Shown here: piece after piece, positions 1 through 8,285 of the stretch | Position numbering within the stretch: the first letter of the stretch is position 1 | Layout: each line of letters opens with the position of its first letter | Source of the DNA: Lentisphaeria bacterium | Lineage (GTDB): Bacteria; Verrucomicrobiota; Lentisphaeria; Victivallales; Victivallaceae | Length of the DNA: 42,974 nt | Direction of reading: 5' to 3' | NCBI GenBank assembly: GCA_017466125.1 | Contig: JAFTUS010000122.1 | Location: 1 to 42,974, forward strand | Notes under the pieces: model-generated | Told to the model about the DNA's origin: nothing | Database searches by the model: none | What the model saw: the letters and a program-made list of their open reading frames with translations, nothing else | Position numbers and translations under genes: made by a program

Positions 1-14
1 AAAAAGAGCGTAGC

Positions 15-80
15 GGCCGAACGTCGGCCTCGGTAGTGGTCGGCTGTCGCCCCGTGCGGGGCTCTCGAGCCTCCGGGGCG
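15..80. repeat. Cluster of GC-rich palindromes next to the left 67-bp repeat
   Basis: Three hairpin-capable palindromes sit side by side: GGCCGA-acg-TCGGCC at 15-29, GCCCCG-tg-CGGGGC at 49-62 and GGCTC-tc-GAGCC at 60-71. In addition CGCCCCG at 48-54 can pair with CGGGGCG at 74-80, so alternative foldings compete. They could form a transcription end or a structured repeat tail. No gene is seen in 1-209. Confidence 0.6.
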
Positions 81-140
81 TTGAGCGGACGAAGCATTCC
101 GAAGCCCCTGTAAAAATCAGTCAACCTTTCGTACACAGCC
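74..140 (-). repeat. 67-bp repeat, left copy (inverted relative to the copy at 42863-42929)
   Basis: Read on the minus strand, this segment matches 42863-42929 at 63 of 67 positions; the core TTGACTGATTTTTACAGGGG is identical in both. It lies 69 bp past the stop codon of the leftward AlbA_2 gene (210-1682) and points in the same direction as that gene, just as the right copy follows the GH16 gene. It ends in CGCCCCG, which can pair with a nearby CGGGGCG. It may be a dispersed 3'-intergenic repeat. Identity is seen directly; the role is inference. Confidence 0.9.
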
Positions 141-209
141 TTACTATTAAAAGATAAAGGTCAGGTGCGGTTTGGTCAAATAACTCGCCTCATCACAAAA
201 TTTGAGACA

Positions 210-1682
210 TTAACTTTCAGTTTTATTTGGTCTGACAATAACCCATTTCCCGTTTTTGTCGGAACCAGTGCGGTCTATCAGCTTGAAATCCTCGCGTAAT
301 TGCTTCAAATACACACGCACCGTTTCTCTGCTTTTTCCTATCTGATCAGCAATTTGCTGATAGGATATATGGGGGTTCGCCTTTAGCAGCTCCAACACCT
401 GAGCCAATCTTACAGGCAGATTTTCTGTGTTTACAGGCAGATTTACAGGCAGATTTACAGGCAGATTTCCTGTATCAACCGCCCTGCGCCATTTGCCGGA
501 TTCCATGAGTTTGGCTTCAAAAACGGTGATACGGTCTATGGTAAAAACAGCCTTGCCGTTACCGTTTATTTCCAACTCCCGCTGAACTTCCGGGATGCCG
601 TGATTAAGCATATTGACATAACCGAGGATTTGCATACCTTCGGCAACTGCAGGATTGCGGTAGTCATTCACTGTCGGGAAGTTTTCCGGTCTGGCTTTGC
701 CATACAACCCGCCGTGATTGATGATTTCGATTCGATCCGGATACTGATAAAACTTGATCGGAGCATTGCCGTTGTAATCCCGGTGCATAATTGCGTTCAT
801 CAGGATTTCACGCAGTGCCCACTTGGGGTAATTGCAAACGATTTCCTCCCGCAACGCTGAAACCGGAATCGGGCGTTTCTGAACGATAGCCATATCAATA
901 AAAGCATCCAGTTGCGGCAGCATTTCACAGAGATTACCCTGAAACATCCGCTGGTTCATTATTGCCGAAGCATTGTCCATACCATCCCATCTGACATACT
1001 GGACATAAGCTCCGGGCATGAAGCGGCGGGGATCTGTACCGAAAAGCAGCAGTGCCGCATTGGTCGGACAATCATAGACCTTGCTGTAAAGCCGCAAAGA
1101 AATCATCCATTCCTTAACAGAACGGTTGTTTTTAGATACGATTCCCGCATCAACGGCTTTGGGCAGATAGTATTTGGTAAACAAATCCTGATCAATATCT
1201 TCCAGCGTTGCCTGACAACAGGGCGTATTATCCATGGTCGGAAAATTGTAACTGCGGCGTTCGGTCAGAATCTCTTCTTCCTCTCTGGTGGCCAAATCTT
1301 TTCTGGGACCGATACGGATGAAAGTTCTCCCCCGATAACGGACGGGCGGCAGATTGGAAGGTGTTACTTCTACAACCAGCACATCGCCATCATCGAAAGA
1401 AAAAACTTCCACGCTCATAACCGGCATCGGCAAAATATTTCCGTCAGAACGGATTGCAGATATTTTCTTCAACAGCTCATCAGTAACTTTCAATCCGGAA
1501 CGTTTGCCATCATCAGTAATGCCAATCAAAAGATACCCGTTCAATTTGCTGTTGGGCATATCATTAGCAAAAGCACAGATCGCCTCACAGAATTTGTCTA
1601 TATTGGTAGTAGAAACGGTCTTTTCAATCCGGAAAGTTTCGACACTTGTTATCAACGCTTCAAGTTCTTCTCTTGTGATCAT
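210..1682 (-). CDS. AlbA_2 (Schlafen-type) putative transcriptional regulator, RecG-like helicase-annotated family
   Basis: This 490-residue protein has the layout of the AlbA_2 / HATPase_c_4 family. The N-terminal AlbA_2 domain (about residues 10-135) contains LNGYLLIGITDDG. A central GHKL-like segment (about 285-370) holds EILMNAIMHRDYNG and IEIINHGGLYG. A winged helix (about 425-485) contains ISYQQIADQIGKSRETVRVYL. Such proteins are often annotated as regulators or, misleadingly, as RecG-like helicases; no helicase motifs are seen. The start has AAAGGAG upstream. The linker at about 405-420 holds a tandem LPVN repeat from a 12-bp DNA repeat. The gene stands alone with its own promoter and a cluster of TTGAA/TTCAA half-sites, suggesting autoregulation. 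The target is unknown; a role in defence or stress is possible but unsupported here. Confidence 0.8.
   Translation of the reverse strand: MITREELEALITSVETFRIEKTVSTTNIDKFCEAICAFANDMPNSKLNGYLLIGITDDGKRSGLKVTDELLKKISAIRSDGNILPMPVMSVEVFSFDDGDVLVVEVTPSNLPPVRYRGRTFIRIGPRKDLATREEEEILTERRSYNFPTMDNTPCCQATLEDIDQDLFTKYYLPKAVDAGIVSKNNRSVKEWMISLRLYSKVYDCPTNAALLLFGTDPRRFMPGAYVQYVRWDGMDNASAIMNQRMFQGNLCEMLPQLDAFIDMAIVQKRPIPVSALREEIVCNYPKWALREILMNAIMHRDYNGNAPIKFYQYPDRIEIINHGGLYGKARPENFPTVNDYRNPAVAEGMQILGYVNMLNHGIPEVQRELEINGNGKAVFTIDRITVFEAKLMESGKWRRAVDTGNLPVNLPVNLPVNTENLPVRLAQVLELLKANPHISYQQIADQIGKSRETVRVYLKQLREDFKLIDRTGSDKNGKWVIVRPNKTES
431..466 (-). repeat. 12-bp tandem repeat inside the AlbA_2 gene (three perfect copies)
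   Basis: TTACAGGCAGAT is repeated three times in tandem (431-442, 443-454, 455-466), with a further separate copy at 410-421. On the coding strand it gives repeated Leu-Pro-Val-Asn in the linker before the winged helix. Twelve bases keep the frame, so copy-number change would lengthen or shorten the linker without breaking the gene. Confidence 0.9.
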
Positions 1683-1766
1683 TTGTCTACTCCTTTCTCC
1701 GACCTTACTCTGAATACAGAATTAAAACTATTCAAACATACGGTATTTGCCGAGGCATCTTTCCGT

Positions 1767-1794
1767 AATATAGCATAAAAATGTACTTTTTCAA
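1767..1794 (-). promoter_or_regulatory. Promoter of the AlbA_2 gene
   Basis: Minus strand: -35 TTGAAA (1789-1794), 16-bp spacer, -10 TATATT (1767-1772). The -10 lies about 85 bp upstream of the start codon. Confidence 0.6.
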
Positions 1795-1834
1795 TCAGAG
1801 ATTGAACCTTTTCTGAAAGTTCAATACCTTGAAC
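1790..1834. promoter_or_regulatory. Operator-like cluster of TTGAA/TTCAA half-sites upstream of the AlbA_2 gene
   Basis: TTCAATC-aga-GATTGAA (1790-1806) is a perfect 7-bp inverted repeat overlapping the -35 box. GTTCAA (1819-1824) and TTGAAC (1803-1808, 1829-1834) extend the series. Position and symmetry suggest binding by a dimeric regulator, perhaps the AlbA_2 protein itself; the binder is inferred. Confidence 0.5.
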
Positions 1835-1895
1835 CTACGGTAGAGCAACACAAAAAAACTCAAGATGAATATGATTACTTTTTTTTGATGTTGAT

Positions 1896-2093
1896 TTATG
1901 GCACAACTGTCCCAAATATAAACTTACCTTGCGGCTGTTGTATTTGCGGAGTACAGATTTCATGAGTACTGTACCGGGAGCTCAGTGCGGCGAATAATGG
2001 TTCTTCAAGAATAAAGTCGGATTTAGAACGTGACGGAAAACTTCCGGTATCGTTCCATGCCGAAAATTCGTGCCCGTATTTGTAACTTTCCGG
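1896..2093 (-). pseudogene. Start-less open frame, possible decayed coding remnant
   Basis: The 484-bp stretch between the TrmB and AlbA_2 genes (1683-2166) holds no complete gene. On the minus strand a 65-codon frame runs open from a TGA-TAA pair to a TAA and contains no Met codon. Its last residues read FGTVVP-stop. A similar ending, FGTVAS-stop, occurs on the minus strand at 39968-39988, where 17 of 21 bases match. This suggests two decayed copies of the same 3' gene end. I do not recognise the family. The opposite strand also has a short open frame here, so the assignment is weak. Confidence 0.25.
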
Positions 2094-2166
2094 TTATCAG
2101 TTGGTTTTTATAAGGCTTGGTTCTGAACGTTGCCTGTTTAGGGGGGGGCGGTTTCGGGGAATTGTG

Positions 2167-2910
2167 TTACGGTTCTTCGGAAATGTCCCAGATATACTGC
2201 CACAGCGTTTGCATGAGTATGAAGAGTTCACGGCTTTCGATGATAATGGTGTAATTCTCCTTCAACGCAGAACAGATGGCGATTTTTTCATCGTAAATGT
2301 AAAGTCCCGATATGTTGTTGCTGATCGGCTTGGGCAGATAACGGACCTTGCGCAGATGCTCGTCTCCCGGTTGAAGATGCGCCCAGGAAACCTCCTTTGA
2401 ACGGTTGCGGATGGAATAGGACCAGATCCCACGTTTCAAACGTTCATCATAATAGGCCTTTTCCTGTTCAAAAGTGGAAAAACAAATCATCTCTCCTATG
2501 GAGCCGAAGTAACAGTATTTCTTCGATTTTACATTCAAAAGTTCATCCCGGATCACCGCTGCTCCCTCCGCTCCGTCAAAACAGTGTACTCGGGTGCGGT
2601 GGTTCCCTCCGGAATAAAGTTCTTTCAAACCGGGCAGAAGTGCGTCAAGGGTTCGCTGACGCTCCTGCTGGAGCTGCTGGAACGTTTCCGGATCTTCCGC
2701 ACAAAAAAGTTTTTTCCCGTTGGATAATGTTTCTGTGACCAATCGTTTTTCTTTGAGGGCATCAAGCACATCGTACACCGTCGGATGTTTGTACTTGGCG
2801 GCTTTGGCAATTTCGATCGCCGTCGCCGAGCCGAGTTGGAGCAAGGTAAGGTAAACCTTTGCCTGTCTGCCGTTCAAACCCAGCATGTTGAGTTGTTCAA
2901 TGATATTCAT
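2167..2910 (-). CDS. TrmB-family (sugar-specific) transcriptional regulator
   Basis: A 247-residue protein with an N-terminal winged helix (about residues 1-65; GRQAKVYLTLLQLGSATAIE, then KYKHPTVYDVLDALKEKRLV) as in TrmB regulators. The C-terminal part (about 100-240) resembles the TrmB effector or phospholipase-D-like region. Residues 60-95 look like the coiled linker typical of the family (LQQERQRTLDALLPGLKEL). TrmB proteins usually bind a sugar or similar metabolite and control transport genes. It is divergent from the DMT transporter at 3028, and repeated AAGCGACAT elements lie between them, so it probably controls that transporter and itself. The ribosome site is poor (AAAGAAA), so translation may be weak. 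Confidence 0.8.
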   Translation of the reverse strand: MNIIEQLNMLGLNGRQAKVYLTLLQLGSATAIEIAKAAKYKHPTVYDVLDALKEKRLVTETLSNGKKLFCAEDPETFQQLQQERQRTLDALLPGLKELYSGGNHRTRVHCFDGAEGAAVIRDELLNVKSKKYCYFGSIGEMICFSTFEQEKAYYDERLKRGIWSYSIRNRSKEVSWAHLQPGDEHLRKVRYLPKPISNNISGLYIYDEKIAICSALKENYTIIIESRELFILMQTLWQYIWDISEEP

Positions 2911-2918
2911 TTTTCTTT

Positions 2919-3004
2919 ATGTCGTAAAAAAGCGACATCCTTTCTTTTGTTTTTTCTGCTTGCGAATTAAAATAACATGCAGTATATTATAAGTAAAGCG
3001 ACAT
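2919..3004. promoter_or_regulatory. Operator-like repeats between the TrmB regulator and DMT transporter
   Basis: ATGTCG (2919-2924) and CGACAT (2933-2938) form an inverted repeat just before the regulator start. The half-site AAGCGACAT occurs at 2930-2938 and again at 2996-3004, where it covers the expected transcription start of the transporter. A likely operator for the TrmB-like protein; its identity as the binder is inferred from position. Confidence 0.55.
2960..2988 (+). promoter_or_regulatory. Promoter of the DMT transporter gene
   Basis: -35 TTGCGA (2960-2965), 17-bp spacer, -10 TATATT (2983-2988), followed by the AAGCGACAT half-site at 2996-3004. Confidence 0.65.
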
Positions 3005-3027
3005 TTTGAAAAAAGAAAGGTTTTTTT

Positions 3028-3924
3028 ATGTCATTTACTGCTTTTGTATTGATTTTTCTTTCAGTCTTTCTCCATGCGGCATGGAATTTTTTGAGTAAAA
3101 AAGGAAATCCGTCCGGCGCATTTTATCTGCTGATGGGGGTTGCGGGGACGGTGATAACTTTTTTCGCCCTGCCGCTCTCTGATTTGTCGTTGAGTGAACT
3201 GCCGGGGAAATTCTGGCTGTTCCTCGCCGGAAGTTTTTTCTTTGAAATGTTCTACAATCTGGGGCTGGCATACGGATACCGCGCGGCTGATATTTCGCTG
3301 ATTTACCCGATGGGGCGCGCCATGCCCGTACTGCTGATCGCCGCAGTCTCTATGCTTCTGGGAATCGGCGAAAGACCCGGCAGCACGGCTCTGGCCGGTA
3401 TGGTGATCATTTTTGCCGGTTGTATTTTAATGCCGCTCAAAGACTTTAAGAGTTTCAGCATAAAAACCTACTGCACCAAAGCCATCTTTTTTGTTTTGCT
3501 GATTGCTGTCGGAACGACCGGTTATACCATTATGGACAGTCAGGCAGAAAAGGTTTTGCAGATGGTTCCACAGGATTCCCGTCTTATGAAATCCATACTC
3601 CATCTGTTTTTTATTGAACTGGGGTTGACGCTGGGATTGGGGGCTTATGTCATGCTTGTTCCATGGGAACGGCAGGAGTTGAAACGCATTATAAAACAGC
3701 CGGGTTATCCGGTGATCGCCGGAATATTCAGTGCTGTTGCTTATGTTCTGGTGCTGGTCGCCATGGGGTTCGTCACCAACGTCAGTTTTGTTCAGGCGTT
3801 CCGCCAGTTGAGTCTGCCGCTGGGGGTGTTCGCCGGGATCGTCTTTTTGAAAGAGTCTCCCGCCAAACCGAAACTGCTCGGCGTAGCCCTTATCGTACTG
3901 GGGTTGATTTTGACGGTCTTGTGA
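3028..3924 (+). CDS. EamA-family (DMT superfamily) transporter
   Basis: A 298-residue, highly hydrophobic protein with about ten transmembrane segments in two repeated EamA halves (about residues 1-137 and 150-298). The first half has the usual LHAAWNFLSKKG segment after TM1; the second ends in the typical FLKESPAKPKLLGVALIVLG. DMT/EamA proteins move small metabolites across the inner membrane; the substrate cannot be read from sequence. AGAAAGG stands 7 bp before the ATG. Its divergent TrmB-like neighbour and shared operator suggest substrate-responsive expression, perhaps to a sugar or sugar acid. It is convergent with a second DMT gene, with one base between the stop codons. Confidence 0.85.
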   Translation: MSFTAFVLIFLSVFLHAAWNFLSKKGNPSGAFYLLMGVAGTVITFFALPLSDLSLSELPGKFWLFLAGSFFFEMFYNLGLAYGYRAADISLIYPMGRAMPVLLIAAVSMLLGIGERPGSTALAGMVIIFAGCILMPLKDFKSFSIKTYCTKAIFFVLLIAVGTTGYTIMDSQAEKVLQMVPQDSRLMKSILHLFFIELGLTLGLGAYVMLVPWERQELKRIIKQPGYPVIAGIFSAVAYVLVLVAMGFVTNVSFVQAFRQLSLPLGVFAGIVFLKESPAKPKLLGVALIVLGLILTVL

Positions 3925-3925
3925 T

Positions 3926-4807
3926 CTACGGGATCAGGCACAGCAGACCGCCGAGGATCAGCAGTTCGGCAATGACGTTTTCGGCGGTTCGTTTTTCCCG
4001 CAGAAACACCAGCGAATATATTCCAAAGAAAACCAGATTGGCCCCTTGCATAAACGGTATGCCGATGCCCCCGGCACCGGCTTTGCCCAAGGCATCCAGC
4101 GTGTGAAAAAATGTTTTTACTGAAACCGTGTGCAGCAGCGTCATGACCAGTGCCATATACAGAATACTTCTGTTGAAATGCAGTTTTTCACGGCGGCAGA
4201 GACTCAGAATTCCCCAGCCGGTAAAGTTGCCCAGACAGACCAGTACCGGGCGCATTGAACCGGGGTCCGTCAACTCTCTGACATGCGACGGCAGCAGATA
4301 GAGACTTTGAAGTACCCCGTAGCAGAAGAGTGCCGCCAGTGCGCTTTTCAGCCAACTGCCGGGCCGGGCAAAACCCTTGCGGCAGGGCAGCACGACTCCG
4401 CCGAAGAGCAGCAGCAATCCGGCGGCATTTATGATACTGAAGTTATTCCCGCAGAAAAACACCCCGCAGAGAAATGGAAAGAGCATCGCTGCCTGTGCCA
4501 TAGCCCATACCGGCGCATAGTGGCCGTCATCCATGGCGCGTTTTACCAGATATTGTGCAAACGCATTCAGGAGTGCTGCGCACAGAATGACGGCGCAGAG
4601 CAGATAAAATCCGCTGTTGAATACCACTTCCCCCGGCACGGCATAGCAGACGAAACACGCCGCTGCCGCCAGTCCGTTTTGCAGCAGACTGTAACCGATG
4701 ACATCCAGTTTCTTTCTGGCGCAGCAACTCAGTACGATGCCGATGGCACACCAGCAAACACCGGTGAGCAGTGCATAACAGATCCCGGCGGACAGCATTG
4801 CGGACAT
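3926..4807 (-). CDS. EamA/RhaT-like DMT transporter, last gene of the etf-lactate dehydrogenase operon
   Basis: A 293-residue integral membrane protein with about ten hydrophobic segments, resembling EamA or rhamnose-transporter-like DMT proteins; homology to the transporter at 3028 is only at superfamily level. Its start overlaps the stop of the FAD-linked dehydrogenase by one base (TGATG), so it is probably translated from the etfB-etfA-dehydrogenase transcript. That position suggests it moves the substrate or product of the dehydrogenase, such as lactate or another 2-hydroxy acid. This is inference: lactate carriers are normally LctP or MCT types. A start at codon 4 is also possible. Confidence 0.75.
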   Translation of the reverse strand: MSAMLSAGICYALLTGVCWCAIGIVLSCCARKKLDVIGYSLLQNGLAAAACFVCYAVPGEVVFNSGFYLLCAVILCAALLNAFAQYLVKRAMDDGHYAPVWAMAQAAMLFPFLCGVFFCGNNFSIINAAGLLLLFGGVVLPCRKGFARPGSWLKSALAALFCYGVLQSLYLLPSHVRELTDPGSMRPVLVCLGNFTGWGILSLCRREKLHFNRSILYMALVMTLLHTVSVKTFFHTLDALGKAGAGGIGIPFMQGANLVFFGIYSLVFLREKRTAENVIAELLILGGLLCLIP

Positions 4808-6210
4808 CAGCCGATGACTTTACCGGGATTGAGCAGATTTTTGGGGTCAAAAGCGGCTTTGATCCCTTTCATCAGCGCAATGGTTTCCGGGGCGAGAGAT
4901 TCTGCGAGGAAGCCTTTTTTGGCGTACCCGATACCATGTTCGCCGGAGACCTGTCCGCCCAGTTCATGCGCCCGTTCATAGAGGTCGGCGAACACCGCTT
5001 CAAGAGCCTTGGGCCATGCTTTTTCATCCAGTTCATCCCGCAGGATATAGATGTGCAGATTGCCGTCCCCGGCGTGACCGAAGGAACGGATGCGCAAGTT
5101 ATGCTTTTTCTGAAGAGATGCGGCATAGGTGACAAATTCTGCAATGTGGATACGGGGAACGACCACATCGCACTCGTCCATTTCAGTCGTGGAGGCTTTG
5201 ATCGCTTCAAGGAAGGCTCCGCGGGCTTTCCAAATGGATTCGTTGCGCTCATCGGTGTCGGAAATAAAGACGTCTTTTGCGCCCAGTTCCAGACAGCGGT
5301 CGGCGACTTTGCGGTAAGCCAGATCGATTTCGGTCTGGCTCATGCCGTCAAAGGTGAGCAGCAGATAGGCATCTGCGCTGTTGTCGGGGAACTTGCGGTT
5401 GAGGAACTCTTCGGCGGCGAGGATCACTTCGCGCTCCATAAACTCCACCGCTGTCGGCGTAGAACCCGCCTTGATGACTTCGGGGACGGCGGAAATTGCG
5501 GAATTCAGATCCGGGAACGGCACGAGCAGACTGATCTTGTTTTTGGGCAGCGGGATCAGCCGCAGAACGATTTTGGTGATCACGCCGAGCGTACCTTCTG
5601 AACCGACAAAAAGTCCTTTCAAATCGTAGCCGGAACTGTTTTTGACGACTTTGCCGCCGACTTCGATCACTTTGCCGTCGGGCAGAACGACTTCCAGACT
5701 GCGGACGTAATCACGGGTGACGCCGTATTTGACCGCACGCATACCGCCGGCATTGGTATTGACATTGCCGCCGATGGTCGCCGTTTTCTCACCCGGATCG
5801 GGGGGGTAGAAGAGGTTGTGCGGTTCTACGTATTTGGCAATATCCATCAGGAGAACGCCCGGTTCGAGCGTCAGGGTCATATTGATTTCGTCCAGTTCCA
5901 GAAAATGGTTCATGGCGGAGAAATCCAGCATGATGCCGCCGTAGAGAGCTACGGAAGCCCCCACCAGCCCTGTTCCGGAACCGCGGGGAGTGACGGGAAT
6001 GTTTTTCTCCCAGGCGTACGCCATGATGCGGGAGACCTCTTCTGTACTCAGCACTCTGACGAGAACTTCGGGCGGATTTTTGACGCCGCCGAGTTCATCG
6101 TGCCAGTAGTCCTCGCTGATATTTTCGCCGTAGAGTACCCGTTCCGCAGTACAGACGGAGCGGAGAAATTCGATATCCTGAAGATCAATTTTCTTGTATG
6201 CGGTATTCAT
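4807..6210 (-). CDS. FAD-linked 2-hydroxyacid (lactate/glycolate) dehydrogenase, GlcD/LctD type
   Basis: A 467-residue flavoprotein. The N-terminal FAD_binding_4 half (about residues 35-220) has [13 protein letters not shown] and [19 protein letters not shown]; the C-terminal FAD-oxidase half has [13 protein letters not shown] and [11 protein letters not shown]. The family includes glycolate oxidase subunit D, D-lactate dehydrogenase and the LctD subunit of electron-confurcating lactate dehydrogenase. The open frame extends upstream to 6333, but AAAAGGGAG precedes the ATG at 6210, which lies 1 bp past the etfA stop, and the extension would overlap etfA. With EtfB and a ferredoxin-domain EtfA in the same operon, lactate oxidation through an LctBCD-like complex is the best reading; glycolate or another 2-hydroxy acid cannot be excluded. 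Confidence 0.88.
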   Translation of the reverse strand: MNTAYKKIDLQDIEFLRSVCTAERVLYGENISEDYWHDELGGVKNPPEVLVRVLSTEEVSRIMAYAWEKNIPVTPRGSGTGLVGASVALYGGIMLDFSAMNHFLELDEINMTLTLEPGVLLMDIAKYVEPHNLFYPPDPGEKTATIGGNVNTNAGGMRAVKYGVTRDYVRSLEVVLPDGKVIEVGGKVVKNSSGYDLKGLFVGSEGTLGVITKIVLRLIPLPKNKISLLVPFPDLNSAISAVPEVIKAGSTPTAVEFMEREVILAAEEFLNRKFPDNSADAYLLLTFDGMSQTEIDLAYRKVADRCLELGAKDVFISDTDERNESIWKARGAFLEAIKASTTEMDECDVVVPRIHIAEFVTYAASLQKKHNLRIRSFGHAGDGNLHIYILRDELDEKAWPKALEAVFADLYERAHELGGQVSGEHGIGYAKKGFLAESLAPETIALMKGIKAAFDPKNLLNPGKVIG

Positions 6211-6211
6211 A

Positions 6212-7399
6212 TCATGCTCCCTTTTCTGCTTTGATCTTTTCGATAAGTTGGGGGATGATCTCGTAAACATCTCCGACGATCCCCACGTGGGCGATGTTGA
6301 AAATGGGGGCGGAGGCATCGCTGTTGATCGCAACGATCAGTTCACTGCCGTTCATTCCGGCGGCAAACTGCACTGCCCCGGAAACGGCACAGGTGATGAT
6401 CAGTTTGGGTTTTACGGTGCGTCCGCTCAAACCGATTTGCCGTTTGGCATCGATCCAGCCCGCTTCGACCATGGCGCGGGTGGAGCCGAGTTGTCCGCCC
6501 AGCAGATCCGCCAATTCCTGAACCATGGCGATATCTTCGGGTTTCTTGAGACCGCGCCCGGCGACAACGATCACATCGGCATCTTCGATGCCGCGTTCGC
6601 TCTGTTTGCGGCGCATTTCCAGAAATTCGATGCCGGACTGAAGTTTTTCAGCGGCGAGTTCCCGTTTGGTGACGGCTGCATGCGGGGCGCATTTTTCGGG
6701 CATGGCGAAAATTTTATAACGCACAGTGGCAAACTGGGGACGGTGTTTCGGGGTGCGGATATGCGCCATGATATTGCCGCCGTATGCGGGGCGGATCTGG
6801 TCAAGATCGGTATTGGTTTGAATATCCAGCACCGTACAGTCGGCGGTCAGCCCGGAGCGGAAACGTGCCGCTGCGCGGGGGGCGAGCGAGCGGCCGACCG
6901 AGGTTCCGCCGACCAGCACCACCGACGGTTTTGCGAAGTTGATGTAATCTTCGAGTGCGGCGCAGTACGGTTCGATGCGGAAGTGTTTCAAGGCGGCATC
7001 ATCGTAAACGCAGATGTCGTCAATGTCGTACTGTGAAAGTTCGGCGATGCACTTATCCAGTCCGCAGCCGATGAGGATGCAGCTGACTTTCTGATTGGTT
7101 TTGTCTGCCAGTTCCCGTGCTTTGCCGAGCAGTTCCAGCGTTACGGGGTGAACCGTGCCGTCCACGAGTTCGGCAACAACGGCAATGCCCTGCCACAGGG
7201 ATTTATCCACGCCTTTATCTGCCTCATCTTCGGCAAATTCAAAGACGCCGCCGCCTTTTTTACAGCAGATGCGGCACATGCGGCACGCGGCACTGATGGA
7301 GAGTTCGCCGTTGGCGTATTCGATCGCCCCGAAGGGGCAGAGCGACATAAGAGCCTGCGGATCGGCTGCTTTATCCTGATGAATGATGATTTTTGCCAT
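6212..7399 (-). CDS. etfA: Electron-transfer flavoprotein alpha subunit with N-terminal ferredoxin-like domain (LctC/EtfA type)
   Basis: A 395-residue EtfA. The N-terminal 60 residues form a ferredoxin-like extension with C21 (LCPFGAI) and C39, C42, C45 and C46 (CRMCRICC), enough for one [4Fe-4S] cluster. The ETF alpha core follows, with an FAD-binding C-terminal half ([13 protein letters not shown] about 260; [55 protein letters not shown]). Ferredoxin-domain EtfA proteins are known in confurcating lactate dehydrogenase and caffeyl-CoA reductase complexes. It follows etfB by 3 bp and precedes the dehydrogenase by 1 bp. GAGGT precedes the ATG. It probably passes electrons between the dehydrogenase flavin, ferredoxin and NAD in the cytoplasm. 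Confidence 0.92.
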   Translation of the reverse strand: MAKIIIHQDKAADPQALMSLCPFGAIEYANGELSISAACRMCRICCKKGGGVFEFAEDEADKGVDKSLWQGIAVVAELVDGTVHPVTLELLGKARELADKTNQKVSCILIGCGLDKCIAELSQYDIDDICVYDDAALKHFRIEPYCAALEDYINFAKPSVVLVGGTSVGRSLAPRAAARFRSGLTADCTVLDIQTNTDLDQIRPAYGGNIMAHIRTPKHRPQFATVRYKIFAMPEKCAPHAAVTKRELAAEKLQSGIEFLEMRRKQSERGIEDADVIVVAGRGLKKPEDIAMVQELADLLGGQLGSTRAMVEAGWIDAKRQIGLSGRTVKPKLIITCAVSGAVQFAAGMNGSELIVAINSDASAPIFNIAHVGIVGDVYEIIPQLIEKIKAEKGA

Positions 7400-7402
7400 A
7401 TT

Positions 7403-8203
7403 TTACCTCAATTCGCCAAGGAAACGTTTTTCTTTCAGAAGTCCGTAGAGTTTGGTGGAGATCTCTTCGGCAGGACCGTTCCAACTCTCTTTTTCGTCTT
7501 TGACTTCCGGCGGGAAGATGCGCTGCACCTGGGTCGGGGAACCGTTCAGTCCGTAGTGTTTCTCATCTTTGTCTTCCAACTCCTGCAGTGAGAGAGTGCG
7601 GATGGGTTTGTCGGCAGTTGCAAGCATCCGGCGGTAGGAGGGCAGACGGGGTTCAAAGATACCCTTTTCGACAGTGAGCAGACAGGGCAGCGTCATACGC
7701 ACATCGACGACGTGGAGCGGGATCTCTGCTTCGACATCCAGTTTGCCTTCTGCCATATCCAGCAGTCTGGTCACGTTGGTCAGATGGGGGATGTTCAGAA
7801 ATTCAGCGAGTTCTGCGCCGACCTGGGCGGTGTCGCCGTCGGTGGTCTGTTTGCCGCAGATGATAAGGTCATATTCCCCGATGTGGCGGATGCCTTGAGA
7901 AATGGTATAACTTGTAGCCAGCACGTCAGCCCCGCCGAATTTGCGGTCAGAGAGCAGAACTGCGTCATCTGCCCCCATCATAAAGGCTTCACGCAGAACC
8001 TTTTCTGCCTGCGGAGGCCCCATGGTCAAAGCGGTGACTTTGCCGCCGAATTTTTCTTTGAGGCGCATGGCACTTTCAAGAGCGAAAAGATCGAAGGGGT
8101 TCATCTTTGCGGCAACGCCGTCCCGTTTCAGGACCCCGGTTTTTTCATCGATCTCCACTTGTGCCGTTCCCGGCACCTGTTTGATACAGACGATAATATT
8201 CAT
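7403..8203 (-). CDS. etfB: Electron-transfer flavoprotein beta subunit
   Basis: A 266-residue EtfB beginning MNIIVCIKQVPGTAQVEID, the typical start of the ETF beta alpha/beta domain. It has AMRLKEKFGGKVTALTMGPP and the nucleotide loop DLIICGKQTTDGDTAQVGAE near residues 115-135. In bifurcating ETFs this subunit carries the NAD(H)-facing FAD. A frame four codons longer starts at 8215, but that ATG is part of the ribosome site: GAGGAAA lies 5-6 bp before the ATG at 8203, so 8203 is preferred. First gene of the etfB-etfA-dehydrogenase-transporter operon, with a promoter at 8240-8268. Confidence 0.92.
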   Translation of the reverse strand: MNIIVCIKQVPGTAQVEIDEKTGVLKRDGVAAKMNPFDLFALESAMRLKEKFGGKVTALTMGPPQAEKVLREAFMMGADDAVLLSDRKFGGADVLATSYTISQGIRHIGEYDLIICGKQTTDGDTAQVGAELAEFLNIPHLTNVTRLLDMAEGKLDVEAEIPLHVVDVRMTLPCLLTVEKGIFEPRLPSYRRMLATADKPIRTLSLQELEDKDEKHYGLNGSPTQVQRIFPPEVKDEKESWNGPAEEISTKLYGLLKEKRFLGELR

Positions 8204-8239
8204 AGATTTCCTCATTGAAGTATGATATACACATTTCTT

Positions 8240-8268
8240 AATATAGCATACCTTGAGGAAAATGCAAA
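8240..8268 (-). promoter_or_regulatory. Promoter of the etfB operon
   Basis: Minus strand: -35 TTGCAT (8262-8267, spacer 16) or TTTGCA (8263-8268, spacer 17), -10 TATATT (8240-8245). The start codon is about 37 bp downstream of the -10. Confidence 0.6.
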
Positions 8269-8285
8269 ATAATTTGTCTGTTTTT

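Noticed and set aside
410-466. Possible CRISPR-like array
   Set aside because: The 12-bp units are contiguous, in frame and inside a coding region, without spacers.
912-1778. 288-codon plus-strand frame opposite the AlbA_2 gene
   Set aside because: The minus-strand protein has clear domains; this translation has none.
2900-2938. 13-codon upstream open frame overlapping the TrmB start
   Set aside because: Its AAAGG ribosome site touches the ATG with no spacing, so translation is unlikely; the site is better explained as an operator.
6211-6333. Upstream extension of the FAD-linked dehydrogenase
   Set aside because: It would overlap the end of etfA; the ATG at 6210 has a ribosome site and starts the conserved protein.
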